The notes under the pieces: generated by a model
Told to the model about the DNA's origin: nothing
Databases searched by the model: none
The model's input: the letters and a program-made list of their open reading frames with translations, nothing else
Assembly: GCA_902806595.1 (NCBI GenBank)
Contig: CADCXC010000046.1
Coordinates: 868,001 to 932,000 of the forward strand
Reading direction: 5' to 3'
DNA: 64,000 nucleotides
DNA from: Pyrenopolyporus hunteri
Lineage: Eukaryota > Ascomycota > Sordariomycetes > Xylariales > Hypoxylaceae
Shown here: positions 1 to 10,718 of the stretch, one piece after another
Layout of the letters: the number at the start of each line of letters is the position of its first letter
Numbering within the stretch: the stretch's first letter is position 1
Position numbers and translations under genes: made by a program

Positions 1-1137
1 TCTCGAGATTTGTACTGTCGCGACCAAGAGCGATCTCGCCATATTCGTGCGGGCCCTCCCGTTGACAACGCTACCCAACCACCACGTTGATAGTGGAACT
101 GTGCGTACGAACTAAATCTAGCTTCTCCTCGATCTTTGCGGGATGGGAAAGCCGAGCAAGGCGGGGGAGGACGGTGCGATGAGGGGGGATTAACTTACCT
201 AGTGGCTTAATCCCGGATGAGCCCTCGGGGGTTCCATCAGTCCATGCCTCGGATAGGTTTGAACGGGTGGATCTTGGTGTAGCGAAATACAACAAAGCCG
301 GGCCTCCGTTTGCGCGTTTATATTTCGCGATGAGTAGAAGGTATACATGGATTGATTTTTTCGACTGGTCCGCTTCATCTATAAAACCGGAGAAGGTAGG
401 CGATACGATATCGTTGATAGATACTGATAATTGTAATAACAGGCGATAACGAAGCATAGAGTCTAAACTTACATTTATATTTAACACTCCTGATTCAGGA
501 ACTAGTAGTGCATCCGCATACTCCTTTGCCCTTAGGAACCTAAAAGATTAAAATGCTCATAAAAACGGAACCGTTCGGATTTGGTCCTACGGAGTCATCT
601 TACTGTAGCTAGAATAGGGATCATGCGATGTGATGGTGACATCGTCATTCTGCTCTCTCTATGCCAAAGAGAATACAGAAAGCAGCCGGCGAGGCAGGTC
701 TGATGGGTGGAATATGCGGGTCTTAGAAGGGGGAGGGGGGAATCGAAACCGCGTTCGGGTGGTCTGGACTGTCTCCGCATACTGATAGATCGAGAACTAG
801 GACAAGGGATGAATTGGCGAATCTCCAATGGGATTGGCTTCCCCACATTGACCTCTGTCACGCTTACGCCAGTGGTAAGTCTTGGGAGTGCTCGTGAATG
901 ATGTCGCCGCCGGAAGCCCCGATTGGGAAAACCGGTCCTCCTCGATTGAGGTTATCGAGAAACCCGCGGACCACGCCGGTCGCTGAGGGTTATAAAACGA
1001 AAGGCGACTCTCAAAATCGATGCCAAGTGCAGGCTTCGCAACCAGCGGTGGGAATTCCTTTTACCAAACGATATACTCGACTTGCCCCTGATTTCTCGGA
1101 ATAATATACGGGTCTATTGAGATATCTCATTTCAGAA
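1..1137. other. Intergenic DNA at the left edge
   Basis: No gene is supported here. The open frames present are short, overlap on both strands and match no family I recognise. The right end is the promoter and leader of the dehydrogenase gene starting at 1138. Confidence 0.6.
991..997 (+). promoter_or_regulatory. Putative TATA box of the polyol dehydrogenase gene
   Basis: The sequence TATAAAA lies about 147 nt upstream of the ATG at 1138, a normal distance for a fungal core promoter with a leader of roughly 100 nt. It is assigned by motif and position only. Confidence 0.4.
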
Positions 1138-2555
1138 ATGCCGGGTGTGGAATTGAACGGCGCCGATACCAACGGTCATACTAATGGCCATGCTAATGGC
1201 CATACCAATGGCCGTGCGACAGGCTTCAAGAACCCATCGCTTCAGGTTACCGCAGATCATCGACTAAAATTGGTGGATGCTCCTATCCGCGAACCAGGTC
1301 CCGGGGAGGTAACTTTGCAGATTAAATGTTCGGGAATTTGCGGGTGAGTCTCTCTCAGAGGCCTCGAATCCCTTATACTAAGACTCGAGTTATCACTTAG
1401 CTCTGATATGCATCTGTGGAAATCGGGTCGCATTGGGAGCTTAGAAGTGAAGGGCGATTGTATTCTCGGACACGAAGCTGCCGGCGTCGTGCTCAAATGC
1501 GGCGAAGGTGTAAATGACCTCAAACCAGGTGGCTATACTTCTGATTGCGCCTTCATGGAGGGAGGGCTTGCTAATTTTCGGGTTTGCACACGTAGGTGAT
1601 AGGGTTGGTATTGAACCCCAAGAACCTTGCGAGAAATGCTTCCTGTGTAGGGAAGGCCGGTATAATCTTTGCGAAGACGTGAAATTCTCCGGGATCTGGC
1701 CAGACAACGGAACTATCCAGAGATACAAGGTTCATCCAGCAAAGTGGCTATACAAGTGAGAACTAGTATATAATAACTCGCTCGTGAGACAAGGCTGACG
1801 CTACCTCAGAATCCCCGACGACTTGAGCTATTCCGAGGGTGCATTACTTGAACCACTGAGTGTAATCCTCCATGGCATCAACGGGGCCAATGTAAGGCTA
1901 GGCCGTCCGGCGTTGATCTGTGGTGCGGGCCCAATTGGACTTGTCGCTTTAGCAGCCGCGAGAGCCTCTGGCGCACACCCGCTAGTCATTACGGATATTG
2001 ACCCAGGGCGTCTTCAGTTTGCCAGGGAGTTTGTCCCGCAGTGCCAGACATACCGGATCAATTCCAAACTCAGCGCCGAGGAAAACGCGAGGGAAATCCG
2101 AAAGTTGTACGGCGAGAATGAATACTCGGCCCCGGCGTCGGTGATCGAATGTACCGGTGTCGAGAGTAGTGTCTGCACAGCAGCTTTCTGCGTCCGCAGA
2201 GGGGGCACAATTATGGTTATTGGTGTGGGAAGACCGGTGATGAACAATATTCCTTTCATGCATCTATCTCTTGCTGAGGTTAGTTTTCTGGGACAAGTAC
2301 CCGCCATTGATTTTAGGTAGACCGACGGCTAACGCGATACTGCTGATCAAGATCGACCTCAAGTTCATAAATCGTTACAGAGATACCTGGCCAGCCGCGA
2401 TACAATGCATGAGTGGTGGCATTCTCGACCTTAATAAACTGGTTACACATAAGTTCCCGCTTGAGAAGGCTCTCGACGCTTTTGAGCTGTGTGCCGATGT
2501 TAGGAATGGTAGCATCAAGGTCCATATTGTCGATGATTTCGACGCCTCGGCGTAA
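1138..2555 (+). CDS. L-arabinitol 4-dehydrogenase / xylitol dehydrogenase-like zinc MDR enzyme
   Basis: Likely cytosolic NAD-dependent oxidation of a pentitol or other polyol to the ketose, in fungal pentose catabolism. I read five exons: 1138-1343, 1401-1528, 1596-1755, 1810-2278 and 2352-2555, giving 388 aa. The joins restore family motifs. GICGSD carries the catalytic-zinc Cys (C68), GHEAAG gives His93 and Glu94, and four Cys at 123, 126, 129 and 137 form the structural zinc lobe. GAGPIG near residue 200 is the Rossmann loop, followed by VITDID, whose acidic end suggests NAD rather than NADP. The C-terminus (RYRDTWPAAI, KLVTHKFPLEKALDAFE) matches the arabinitol/sorbitol dehydrogenase group. 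Residues 12-27 are an unusual NGHT/NGHA repeat extension. The start at 1138 was chosen because it opens this extension. Substrate is uncertain within the polyol dehydrogenase family. Confidence 0.88.
1171..1218 (+). repeat. In-frame 12-nt minisatellite in the dehydrogenase gene
   Basis: Four consecutive 12-nt units of the form AAYGGYCRTRCN encode Asn-Gly-His/Arg-Thr/Ala four times. The units differ at several positions, so the array is not freshly expanded. Its multiple-of-three unit allows length change without a frameshift. Confidence 0.8.
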
Positions 2556-5017
2556 AGGAACAATCCAGGCTGAATACGATAGCTCCATGTATTTAGGTTG
2601 ATGTATATGTTATGGCAGATTGTTTGGGATTAGCGATATGATGTTAGGTCCGCTACGGCGGACAAATCGGTTTCCCGTTGGCACAGCATCAGAGATGCGG
2701 ATTTCCGTCTAAAACGCGAGCTGTGGGTGTTTTCGCCGGTGAATATTCATGGGACACAACATGATCGGGAATATCGCACCCTGCCGAAGTGAGACAGTAA
2801 TTTCCGAAAGCCAGCACGTCTCGTATACGTCGTGTATCTGTGTAATGTCGGGATACGCTGGATATGACCCGGGGATAGAGTCTGGTGCCATACTCGGGTG
2901 TTATATGTTGGGATCATCGTTGTCCGCATATTCATATTACCCTACATTGAACGACTTTTATTCCCCATTTGCGCTTGATAGCTACCTACCTAGGTAATCC
3001 TAAGCGGCAGGTCGGGGCTGGGGGCTTGCGAAGCGGCATCTTCAAGAAACCGCCAGCCGAAGGTCAGCGGCTGTCTAAAGCTTGCCGCTGGGGGAGTAAA
3101 AATGGAATGTGCACTGTATGCGTGGAAATGATGGCTAGATGAAATCTCGGTAGATGACTGTTCATTCGAAATGCGACGTTCCGACAAACCGCGAACCCGC
3201 AGGAAGCACATAGACGGCGACTCTCGATACCCCCTATCGACTGGGATTCATAACGTGATTATCTTGCCACTTTGGTGAAGGTAAAGTTTTCATATCTATA
3301 TTCTTCCTCCGGGCTGGAGAGTTTCGGGGATATAAGGTGAAGGCGAAGGTGATTGAGTGTTACATAGGTGCAAAGTAGTCAAGCAGTCAAGTTAGGTGGG
3401 ATGCGGCTGATTTCGAGGGGGAAGAGAATAAAAGGACCAGTCAGAGTTAGCCTATCAGTGGCTTGGGTGTGGCGTTAGTTCGCCAACTTTTCAGAGTCAG
3501 GCACCTGGATCGGTAGGTAGGTACCTGCCCATGTCATCTTCATACGAGTTACATACCTGGGTATTTGCCGTACCTGCATATGAGGCACATAATACATGTA
3601 TTGTACATGTAAATGGATTGGTTGTACCTGATTAGGTACATGAGAGATCGGGAGGCAGACATGAGGAAGGTCCATACAAGCTCCAGTGCGTACATGTATC
3701 CACCTCCAGCGGCACATCGCACCAGTGCATCCTAATCAGTATAGCTCCGGCCCAGAAAGGAAAGTCCGAACTCGAAACGGCACGATATTTCCACTGGAGA
3801 TTCCCAGTAAATGTATTTCCACTAGTAGAGATATCCGCCAAAGATCGTCATCTCAAAAAGCTTGAAACGCTGGTCTATAGGTAAAATAGGTAAAGTATTG
3901 TTTTTCCACGGCAGTCCCGTGTCTCTAGCTGCCAACCAAATCCTTGCTTAGTAGCCGCTAAACGCGAACATCTCCACCGCCGCCGCCTCCACCTCCACCT
4001 CCCCTCCACCTCCCCTCCTGCTCTTCTTCTTCCTCCTCCTCCTCCCTTCTGCATATCACCCCAATTTACTTTAGCCCTACCACATTAACAGTGCCGCCAC
4101 ACCAATCGGGTCTCTGGAAGAATCTGGTCTTCTGATAAGGGGGGTGGAAACAAGGACTGGTCGTCCTGCAAATGCCGACACGGGCATGAGAAGCTCCTAA
4201 TTTCGAGGCCGGGATCCTTGGCGTCTTTTCCGACCGTTATCTAACTATTGTACTCACGGCGGTCGGCTTCATTCTCTGATATCGCGAGCTATAGTACCGA
4301 CAATTCCGTTTTCCTGAAGTCGTCATCCCTCGAATCGAGGACATCAAGGGAGAGGAAAAAAAATATGTCTTACAGCGTAAGGGTTGGGTTCGCCCTCACT
4401 TGTCTGCGAAGTTGCAGCATGCGTAGTCGACGATTCACGGCTGGAACCTCCGCGGTATCCGTCCCGTTTTCCAACCCGAGTGTTCAGAATTTCCTGGGTC
4501 CCCCGAGTCCCCTAGAATCCCCTGGCTCCCCTGAGTCTATGGTTTTCTGCCAGGCCTCCCTTTATGGACAGTGGTTGGCGAACGGCTTGTGGTGATGAAG
4601 AATCCACATTAGCTCCCAATGGCATGACTATTTGCGGAACCTACCTGGTACCCTTCACGCGGATAGCCTCAATTTTAGGTCTTATTCAGCCCGCCCTAGC
4701 CGAGTAGCTCGCGCATTTTCTTCCGCATATCAACCATCTTCATGTGGTTACCCCCTGGCCTGAGTTACACGCCGTCCGACTAAAGAATCGTGATTATGCA
4801 TGGGTTGTGGGAACGTACAGTAGCAATAAGGATGGAGATCATTCCGTCGTTACTGATGCTGGCGAGACTGCCTATAGGCCCACCCCTGGCCGGGTTGGGC
4901 TCACATGCCCCAGCGCAGGAAGTCGTATAAAATATTCTCGAGCCTGCCAATGCCCGTGGTATCACTAAGTTTACCGGCTTGTTCTTGTTGCGAAATCCTT
5001 AAGTTCGTCCCTTCAAA
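2556..5017. other. Intergenic, 2.5 kb
   Basis: No gene is supported. It contains short ACCT/AGGT palindromic motifs (around 2982-2996 and 3512-3526), several TACATGTA palindromes (3590-3700), a pyrimidine-rich tract (3971-4050) and a local imperfect repeat of a CCCCTGAGTC-like unit (about 4499-4537). The open frame at 4248-4595 lacks an ATG start, is serine-rich, and its composition follows these simple repeats. The last few hundred bases should hold the promoter of the multicopper oxidase. Confidence 0.6.
3971..4050. repeat. Pyrimidine-rich (CCT/CTT)n tract
   Basis: About 80 nt of almost unbroken C and T on the plus strand, made of CCG, CCT, ACCTCC and TTC short repeats. It is a low-complexity tract in intergenic DNA roughly 1 kb upstream of the multicopper oxidase. 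Confidence 0.75.
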
Positions 5018-7140
5018 ATGCGGTGGCATTTAGGCCTATTACCGTCACTAATTCTCCAAGCGGGACTGTTGGAAACACGGGTTCTCGCTGCGACGGCCTC
5101 TATCCACGATGAATCGTGGGAGCCCGAGTATGTACTTCATGCGACGTTTGAAACGATCACCATGAACTGCGAGCAGCGGGAGTCGGTGGTATTCAACGGC
5201 ACGATGCCTGGGCCTCCGTTATACTTGAAGGAAGGGAAAACGACTTGGGTCAGAGTGTATAATGATATGTCTGATCTCAACTTCACTGTGGTACGTGGGG
5301 GTTGTTCGACAAAATCGCTGTCGTAATTCCATCTCTAACTGAGCGATACCTAGCACTGGCATGGACTCACCATGCGAACGGCTCCCTTCTCGGACGGGAC
5401 GCCTATAGTGTCACAGTGGCCCATTGCCCCAGGCAGGTTCTTCGACTATGAAATACACCCTGAAGTAGGCGATGCTGGTACCTACTTCTATCATTCCCAC
5501 ATAGGATTCCAAGCCGTCACGGCGCATGGACTATTAGTGGTAGAAGACCGGGATGAACCACCATATGAGTACGACGAAGACATCCCGATCGTGTTTGCGG
5601 ATTGGTACATGAAAACAGACGAGGAAGTGGAAAGCGGCCTTACGTCGCCAAATTTTACGTGGTCCGGGGAACCGGACGCGCTAATCTTCAATGATCGCAC
5701 GGGAAACAAATCGTTCGAAGAAGCACATGACGACTCTTGCAAACCGTACATTCTCGATATAGAGCCGGAAACGACGTACCGACTCCGGTTCGTTGGAGGC
5801 ACGGCTATATCTTTTGTCCAATTCGCCATCGAAGACCACCCGAATCTAACCATCATCGCCGCTGACGGGACATACTCGAAGCCCGCCGCCACTGATCGTA
5901 TCCAAATCGGAAGCGGCCAACGATTCGATGTTCTGCTAACCTCCAAAACCCAAGAGGAATTAGATGCGGATGGGAAAGACGGACAATATTGGTTTCGATT
6001 CGAAAGTCGCGGTCGCGTAGAGGACGTGGGAGGGTATGCGTTATTACAATATAGTACAAGCTACAGTACAAGCGATTCTGCGACGAATACCAAGCGACGT
6101 TCGGCACGTGAGAATCGATCATCGAAGCCAAAGGACGGGAATCAACAAGAGAGAGGTCTACCAAAATTCCCTGACAAGCCTCCAGTCACGATTCCACCAG
6201 ACGGCGAGTCGATTACCCAATGGTTGGAATACACTCTTGAGCCCCTAAAAATTACAAGCCCGTTCCCCACGCTCTCCGAAGTAACACGCACATTGTATAT
6301 CACGGTGAACGAGCATATAATCAACGGTTCGTACGACGGGACTACAGTGCACGGCGGATTAGTGTGGCAGTAAGTACTGGAATCGCCTATTTATGAGTAG
6401 TCGGGGAACAGATTATTGATAGAAAATGCAGACAAAACAACTTGAGCTGGACAGAGGTGGAGGCGCAGGAGCTACATTACAAGCCATACCTAATCCAAGC
6501 ATACACCGAAGGACAGACGCCTGACTATGAAGCCGCGCTGGCCAATAACGGATGGGATCCGAAGACGAGGGCATTCCCGGCTTTGGTTGGTGAGGTCCTT
6601 GACATCGTATGGCAGGGGAACTCGGGACCCACTGGCAGTTTCGATTATCATCCAATGCACGGCCACGGTGAGCATTATTGGGATCTCGGGTCAGGGAACG
6701 GTACATATGACGCCGCAGCCAACGAAGAGCACTTCCGTAACTACACGCCTATGAAGCGCGACACGACGATGCTACATCGATATACAGACAAGGCAGCCAA
6801 CAACATTACGGCCGGTTGGCGAGCATGGCGGGTCCGAGTTACCGAGGATAATGTGGGCGCTTGGATGATGCATTGCCACATCCTGCAGCATATGATTATG
6901 GGTAGGTTGAACTCGTCAATTCCTCCATGATGCGGACACGAGTCCTGTTTGGCGGCTCAAGATGCTGATATTTATTTTTACATCACCGTAGGCATGCAGA
7001 CTGTATGGGTCTTCGGCGACGCGGTTTCGATCCTCAGTGAGATTCCCCCGCCATACATTAGTGGCTATATGACTTACGGGGGAAATGCATACGGCAACGA
7101 AACTTACGACCCTCTTGTCCTTGAATATTATACGGAATAG
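5018..7140 (+). CDS. Secreted multicopper oxidase, ascorbate oxidase/laccase-like
   Basis: Oxidises phenolic or related small substrates with reduction of O2 to water, probably outside the cell. Four exons are read: 5018-5290, 5354-6369, 6432-6901 and 6992-7140, giving 635 aa. An N-terminal signal peptide (LGLLPSLILQAGLL, predicted cut near VLA) precedes three cupredoxin domains. All four copper-ligand blocks are present: HWHG at about residue 92, HSH near 138, HPMHGHG near 502, and HCHILQH near 575 followed by the axial Met in GM. Splicing out the last two introns is needed to restore the HCH...GM block. HWHGLTMRTAPFSDGTP resembles fungal ascorbate oxidase-type enzymes more than classical laccases. 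A basic, low-complexity loop (KRRSAREN...KPKDGNQQERG) interrupts the second half of exon 2. Exact substrate class is not decided by sequence alone. Confidence 0.9.
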
Positions 7141-8155
7141 ATGATTGGCAGCCTAATACCCAGTTGAAGATATCTTGATTGGCGCTCGGAAATGAGGTTT
7201 AGACAGCATTTGGCGTTCACATATATATAGCGTCTGTTTGATAACTACATGTATTATAATTAGCTATATTAATATCCTATTCTCTATTCCTAAGAACCGC
7301 GGTCCCTGCCGTCTTATTCTAACCCGGGTTGTAGTCAAAAGTAAGTGCACTCGAGGTTGGGTTGTCTTGGTTTTGTCTTAGAAGCTACGCCGCGGGGCTA
7401 CAGCGCAGCTAACTTCAAACGGTTCTTGTTCCCAGGGTATGGCCTGGATCGGGTCGTAGTCGCGTCTCGGCAGACTCCGAGATTATCTGAAGGGTAAGAC
7501 TCACTCGATAGGACCCGATCGAAATCTATGACCCGATGGGTCGATATGTATATAGGTAGGTATTTTGCCCATTCGGACTAAGACGGTGAGCTCTACAGTG
7601 CTTTATCGATGGTAATAACATTTTTGAGCCAATCGGAAGTCGAAGCAGAATCTAAACGATAACCCGACGATGAGGGATGGGATGTTCGGCGAGTAGAGAA
7701 TTCATAAATTTATTAAATCAAATACTTACTTAATTTACAACTAGGGGGCTTTCGCTACTTTCATGTAAGCTTCCTTCGGAATCTAAGCCAAGGTAACATC
7801 ATAAAGTAGGTGGCGGTAGGCGGGTATAAGCAAGTTACTATCCGTTAATTGTCTAGGTACCCACTGGAAAAAGCAATAATCCCTTCCTGTACATGATAGC
7901 TATGACGCCGATGCTATACGTTTGTCGTAGACGTACATAACGATTCTTAAATACTTCTTAGCGATATTTTAAAGTTAACACTAAAGATTGATTCTTTTAC
8001 TACGTGTGGTAGGGCGAGGGGTAGTCGATGGGTTAATGATAGTTGTATAGGTAGTAGACGACCGCTTGCCGCGCAAGCGTGTAATTTAAGAGTTGAGACA
8101 TAAAATGATATATCGCATTATGGGCGTTGTTTTTATCGCGGACTTCGGTGATAGC

Positions 8156-8173
8156 TACCTAGGTACCTAGGTA
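8156..8173. repeat. 18-bp perfect palindrome, ACCT/AGGT family
   Basis: TACCTAGGTACCTAGGTA is a perfect palindrome. It is one of several elements of this family in the window's non-coding DNA. Confidence 0.85.
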
Positions 8174-8483
8174 CGTGTAGATGTTACCGACTACCGGGTA
8201 GACTGAATGGCCTACCTATAATATCTCCCTTTTAAATCGCCTTCCGCGGATAAACGCAGAGAAAATATCCCAGAGTGCTGTGGCGTCTCGTATTCCTACC
8301 GTTACACCGCTTGACAGGAACATTTGCTACCTACATATAGGTAGTAAAAAGCTCTGAGTGCTAAAGTAGTAGGTACTACAAAGAGAATCAGAATCATAAT
8401 CGCCGAGCCGATCATGACCAGGTCGTGATGTTGGCACGAGAATTGCCATGCGGGGTATTGTGTAACTGTATATCTGCCTGCCG

Positions 8484-8491
8484 TATATAAG
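8484..8491 (+). promoter_or_regulatory. Putative TATA box of the SMP-domain gene
   Basis: TATATAAG lies 104 nt upstream of the ATG at 8595. Motif and spacing suit a fungal core promoter, and it supports the otherwise easily missed gene downstream. Confidence 0.45.
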
Positions 8492-8594
8492 AGCACGAAG
8501 GTGTAGAGTCGTAAGGGAGAAAAGAGGTAGCCAACACAAAGTCATTATTACTCCTAAGTCTCATTCCAACACCAAGTCCAAACAGCCGAGCAAC

Positions 8595-8870
8595 ATGGGG
8601 AAAACGCAAATGACCAAGGCTGATTCCTCGAGAATCCAATCTTCACAGGTCCGTATAAAACAGTAGAACCTTCAGATTGGCGTGATTATTTCTTAATCTT
8701 GCGGTATTTAGGCCAGGAACGGGGGCGACATGTCGTCTCGCGGCTTCTCCGCTAGGGCCCAGTCCGCTGGGGATCGTCATGCGGCTGCTTCGTCGGGGAG
8801 CCAGCAGAATATGGGGTCGTCTGGCGGAAACAGGGGTTCCAACAATGGGTCTGGGGCGGGCAAGAAGTAA
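8595..8870 (+). CDS. Small SMP (seed maturation protein)-domain protein, 70 aa
   Basis: This two-exon gene (8595-8648 and 8712-8870) is invisible as a long open frame because a 63-nt intron splits it. The intron begins GTCCGT and ends TTTAG, and both exons join in phase 0. The product begins MGKTQMTKADSSRIQSSQ and continues ARNGGDMSSRGFSARAQSAG, ending in a Gly/Ser/Asn-rich tail with a KK terminus. The pattern RIQSSQA-GG-DMSS-GF-ARAQSAGDR is the conserved core of small fungal SMP-domain proteins, which are LEA-like and hydrophilic. Role is unknown; desiccation or stress protection is an inference from the LEA-like family. A second ATG at 8610 could also be the start. It converges on the gene at 9307-9843. 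The family assignment is from memory of the motif, not a search. Confidence 0.82.
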
Positions 8871-9306
8871 GGGTTGGCGGTTATAGTTGAATTTACCTAG
8901 CTTGGGATTGTTATGTCCGACACACGCCTTCGTCAAATGGCATCATGTAGGCCAATAGATCTATGGACAATATCACCACGTTCATTACGATAAATAAGCT
9001 CCACATTGCATTGAGGCTTACATAGGTAGGCAACATAACTTTTCCATTCTTGGTTGCGAAAGTCCCGCTATCCTTTGCCCTTCTACTTCGTAACTCACAT
9101 CACTATGCTTTCCACCCCGGACTTAAATATAGGTGAGGTTTTACAGGGGTCCGGGTCAGCTAAAACTAACTTCCATCAGATGATGTTAGATGACAGGACA
9201 TATAGCTCGCCGGCATCAGTGTTTGGCTGATTGTATCCTAATCCCGTGGTAAATCATCGACGGCCTGAGTCTGCTGCATAGTTGAGGCCATATTCTTAGC
9301 GACCTT
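8871..9306. other. Intergenic between convergent genes
   Basis: About 440 nt holding the 3' ends of the SMP-domain gene (+) and the 178-aa protein gene (-). No further feature is seen apart from one ATAGGTAGGCAA motif near 9023. Confidence 0.55.
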
Positions 9307-9843
9307 TTAATAGGTCTCCTTGACAGCCTTCTCCACCTCATCCCCAAAATCGAAGCTCTCACCGCCAAGCATCAGTCGAGCCTTGATGTCGGTGCCGTTT
9401 TCGAGGATTATCTTCTTCGTCATGAAGCCTCTGGTTATGATATCGCCCATCTTTTTAACCGCTTCGTTCTCCCGTAGCTTGGGGAACTCCTTCACGTTGC
9501 CATCCTTATCCTTCAGGGTGGCGGTCTGCTCGTCCCACTCCCACTCCCACTGATAGTTGGGGTCGCTCCAGGCCCAGGGGTTGGCGATGGCCTTGCATTT
9601 TCGGGTAGCGCCAGCAGGCAGGAAGGGTATGACATATTCTATGTAGGTTCTCTGGACGAAGTCGGCGAGGAATAGAAGGCCTTGGGGAGTTTCGTCAGGA
9701 TCGGGCTTTATGAAATCTGCCGTGGGCGGTTGGAGGTATTTGAACCGAGGGTGGAGGAAAAGACCCCGCAATAGAGCGGCATGGTTGGCGGCAAGCTTGA
9801 AGGCTTCAGCTGGGGTTGGATGCTTGATCTTGTCGCCGGCCAT
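9307..9843 (-). CDS. Conserved-looking hypothetical protein, 178 aa
   Basis: A single-exon frame from ATG at 9843 to TAA at 9307. I do not recognise a named family. The product is soluble, with no signal peptide or membrane segment. It is rich in charged residues, has a tryptophan-dense patch (NPWAWSDPNYQWEWEWDE, about residues 88-105) and a Lys/Glu-rich C-terminal half. The G+C-biased third positions and regular protein-like composition support a real gene. Its promoter would lie in the 9844-10718 interval shared with the divergent vanillyl-alcohol oxidase gene. Function cannot be assigned. Confidence 0.72.
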   Translation of the reverse strand: MAGDKIKHPTPAEAFKLAANHAALLRGLFLHPRFKYLQPPTADFIKPDPDETPQGLLFLADFVQRTYIEYVIPFLPAGATRKCKAIANPWAWSDPNYQWEWEWDEQTATLKDKDGNVKEFPKLRENEAVKKMGDIITRGFMTKKIILENGTDIKARLMLGGESFDFGDEVEKAVKETY

Positions 9844-10718
9844 TTTTTATTTTCTTTTATTTTCCTTAGTCTCTGTTTGGGTAGGATGGCGTGGTTGGAA
9901 AGGGATGGATGAAGGATAAACTGGCAGGAAGAAAGTTGATTAGGTGTTTTAGGGGATCGGTGTGGGCGAGCTAGACACCTACTAAATTAAGGTAGCTACC
10001 TACATAGAGACTGCTGGAGAGCTCGTAACCGTATGAGTGGAGAAGACTGAATATGTGGGGTAGGTAGCCCTGTCTGTTGGGGGGAACAGCGGGGAGTCTG
10101 ACGTAGTGCAAGACGGTCTGTATGTATCGTTACAGCACGGTCCGTTAAGGGGTACAAAGTTGTAGCATGTGCTATCTGAATACACCATTAAAGTCATGTC
10201 ATCAATTATACCGTTATTCATGGATGTGTCCAGCCTTATGATTATTCGTCACCATCTCCTAAACACAAACACCAGAATTACGCGGCATCGCAATCCCCAG
10301 TCCATGCAACAGGTATTAGGTTATATGCCAATATACTTGAGATGCCCTATATAACCATTCCCAATCTCTCGGGTCCAGCAATTCACTGACCGGGTCGAAC
10401 TACCACACACACATATGCAAGTCAGAAAAGGGGTTGCCCCAAGGATACCTCTAATTCACACGTATGGTCTAGATCCTCTGTTGTCCCTTAGCTCCTCAAG
10501 CTTCACGGAGTTGCGATATCCCCTTTTTTATGCCGTCCATCGGCATATTTCAGGGACAATGTTCGGCAGATGGTTTGGCGAGGTTAGCTACCTGCGGGGT
10601 AGTAAACAACACCCATGGCTAGGCGACATGTGAACGACGGATATAAAATTATATGGGAGTGAATTATTGTATTCGATGCCCGAACGTTTTATCATCATGT
10701 CCGTTGAGTTTTAGCGCC
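9844..10718. other. Divergent intergenic region
   Basis: About 875 nt between the 178-aa protein gene (-) and vaoA (+), expected to hold both promoters. Short GGTAGCTACCTA-type motifs occur near 9990 and 10060. No gene is supported. Confidence 0.55.

Larger units (their letters stand above)
7141..8594. other. Intergenic, 1.45 kb, AT-rich
   Basis: No gene is seen. The sequence is AT-rich with scattered GGTAGGTA/TACCTA motifs, including an 18-bp perfect palindrome at 8156-8173. The right end carries the promoter of the small SMP-domain gene. Confidence 0.6.

Noticed and set aside
4248..4595. 115-codon serine-rich frame
   Set aside because: Lacks an ATG start, follows local CCCCTGAGTC-type repeats and has no family likeness.
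8643..8936. 97-codon minus-strand frame
   Set aside because: It is antisense to the second exon of the SMP-domain gene, which has family motifs and splice signals.
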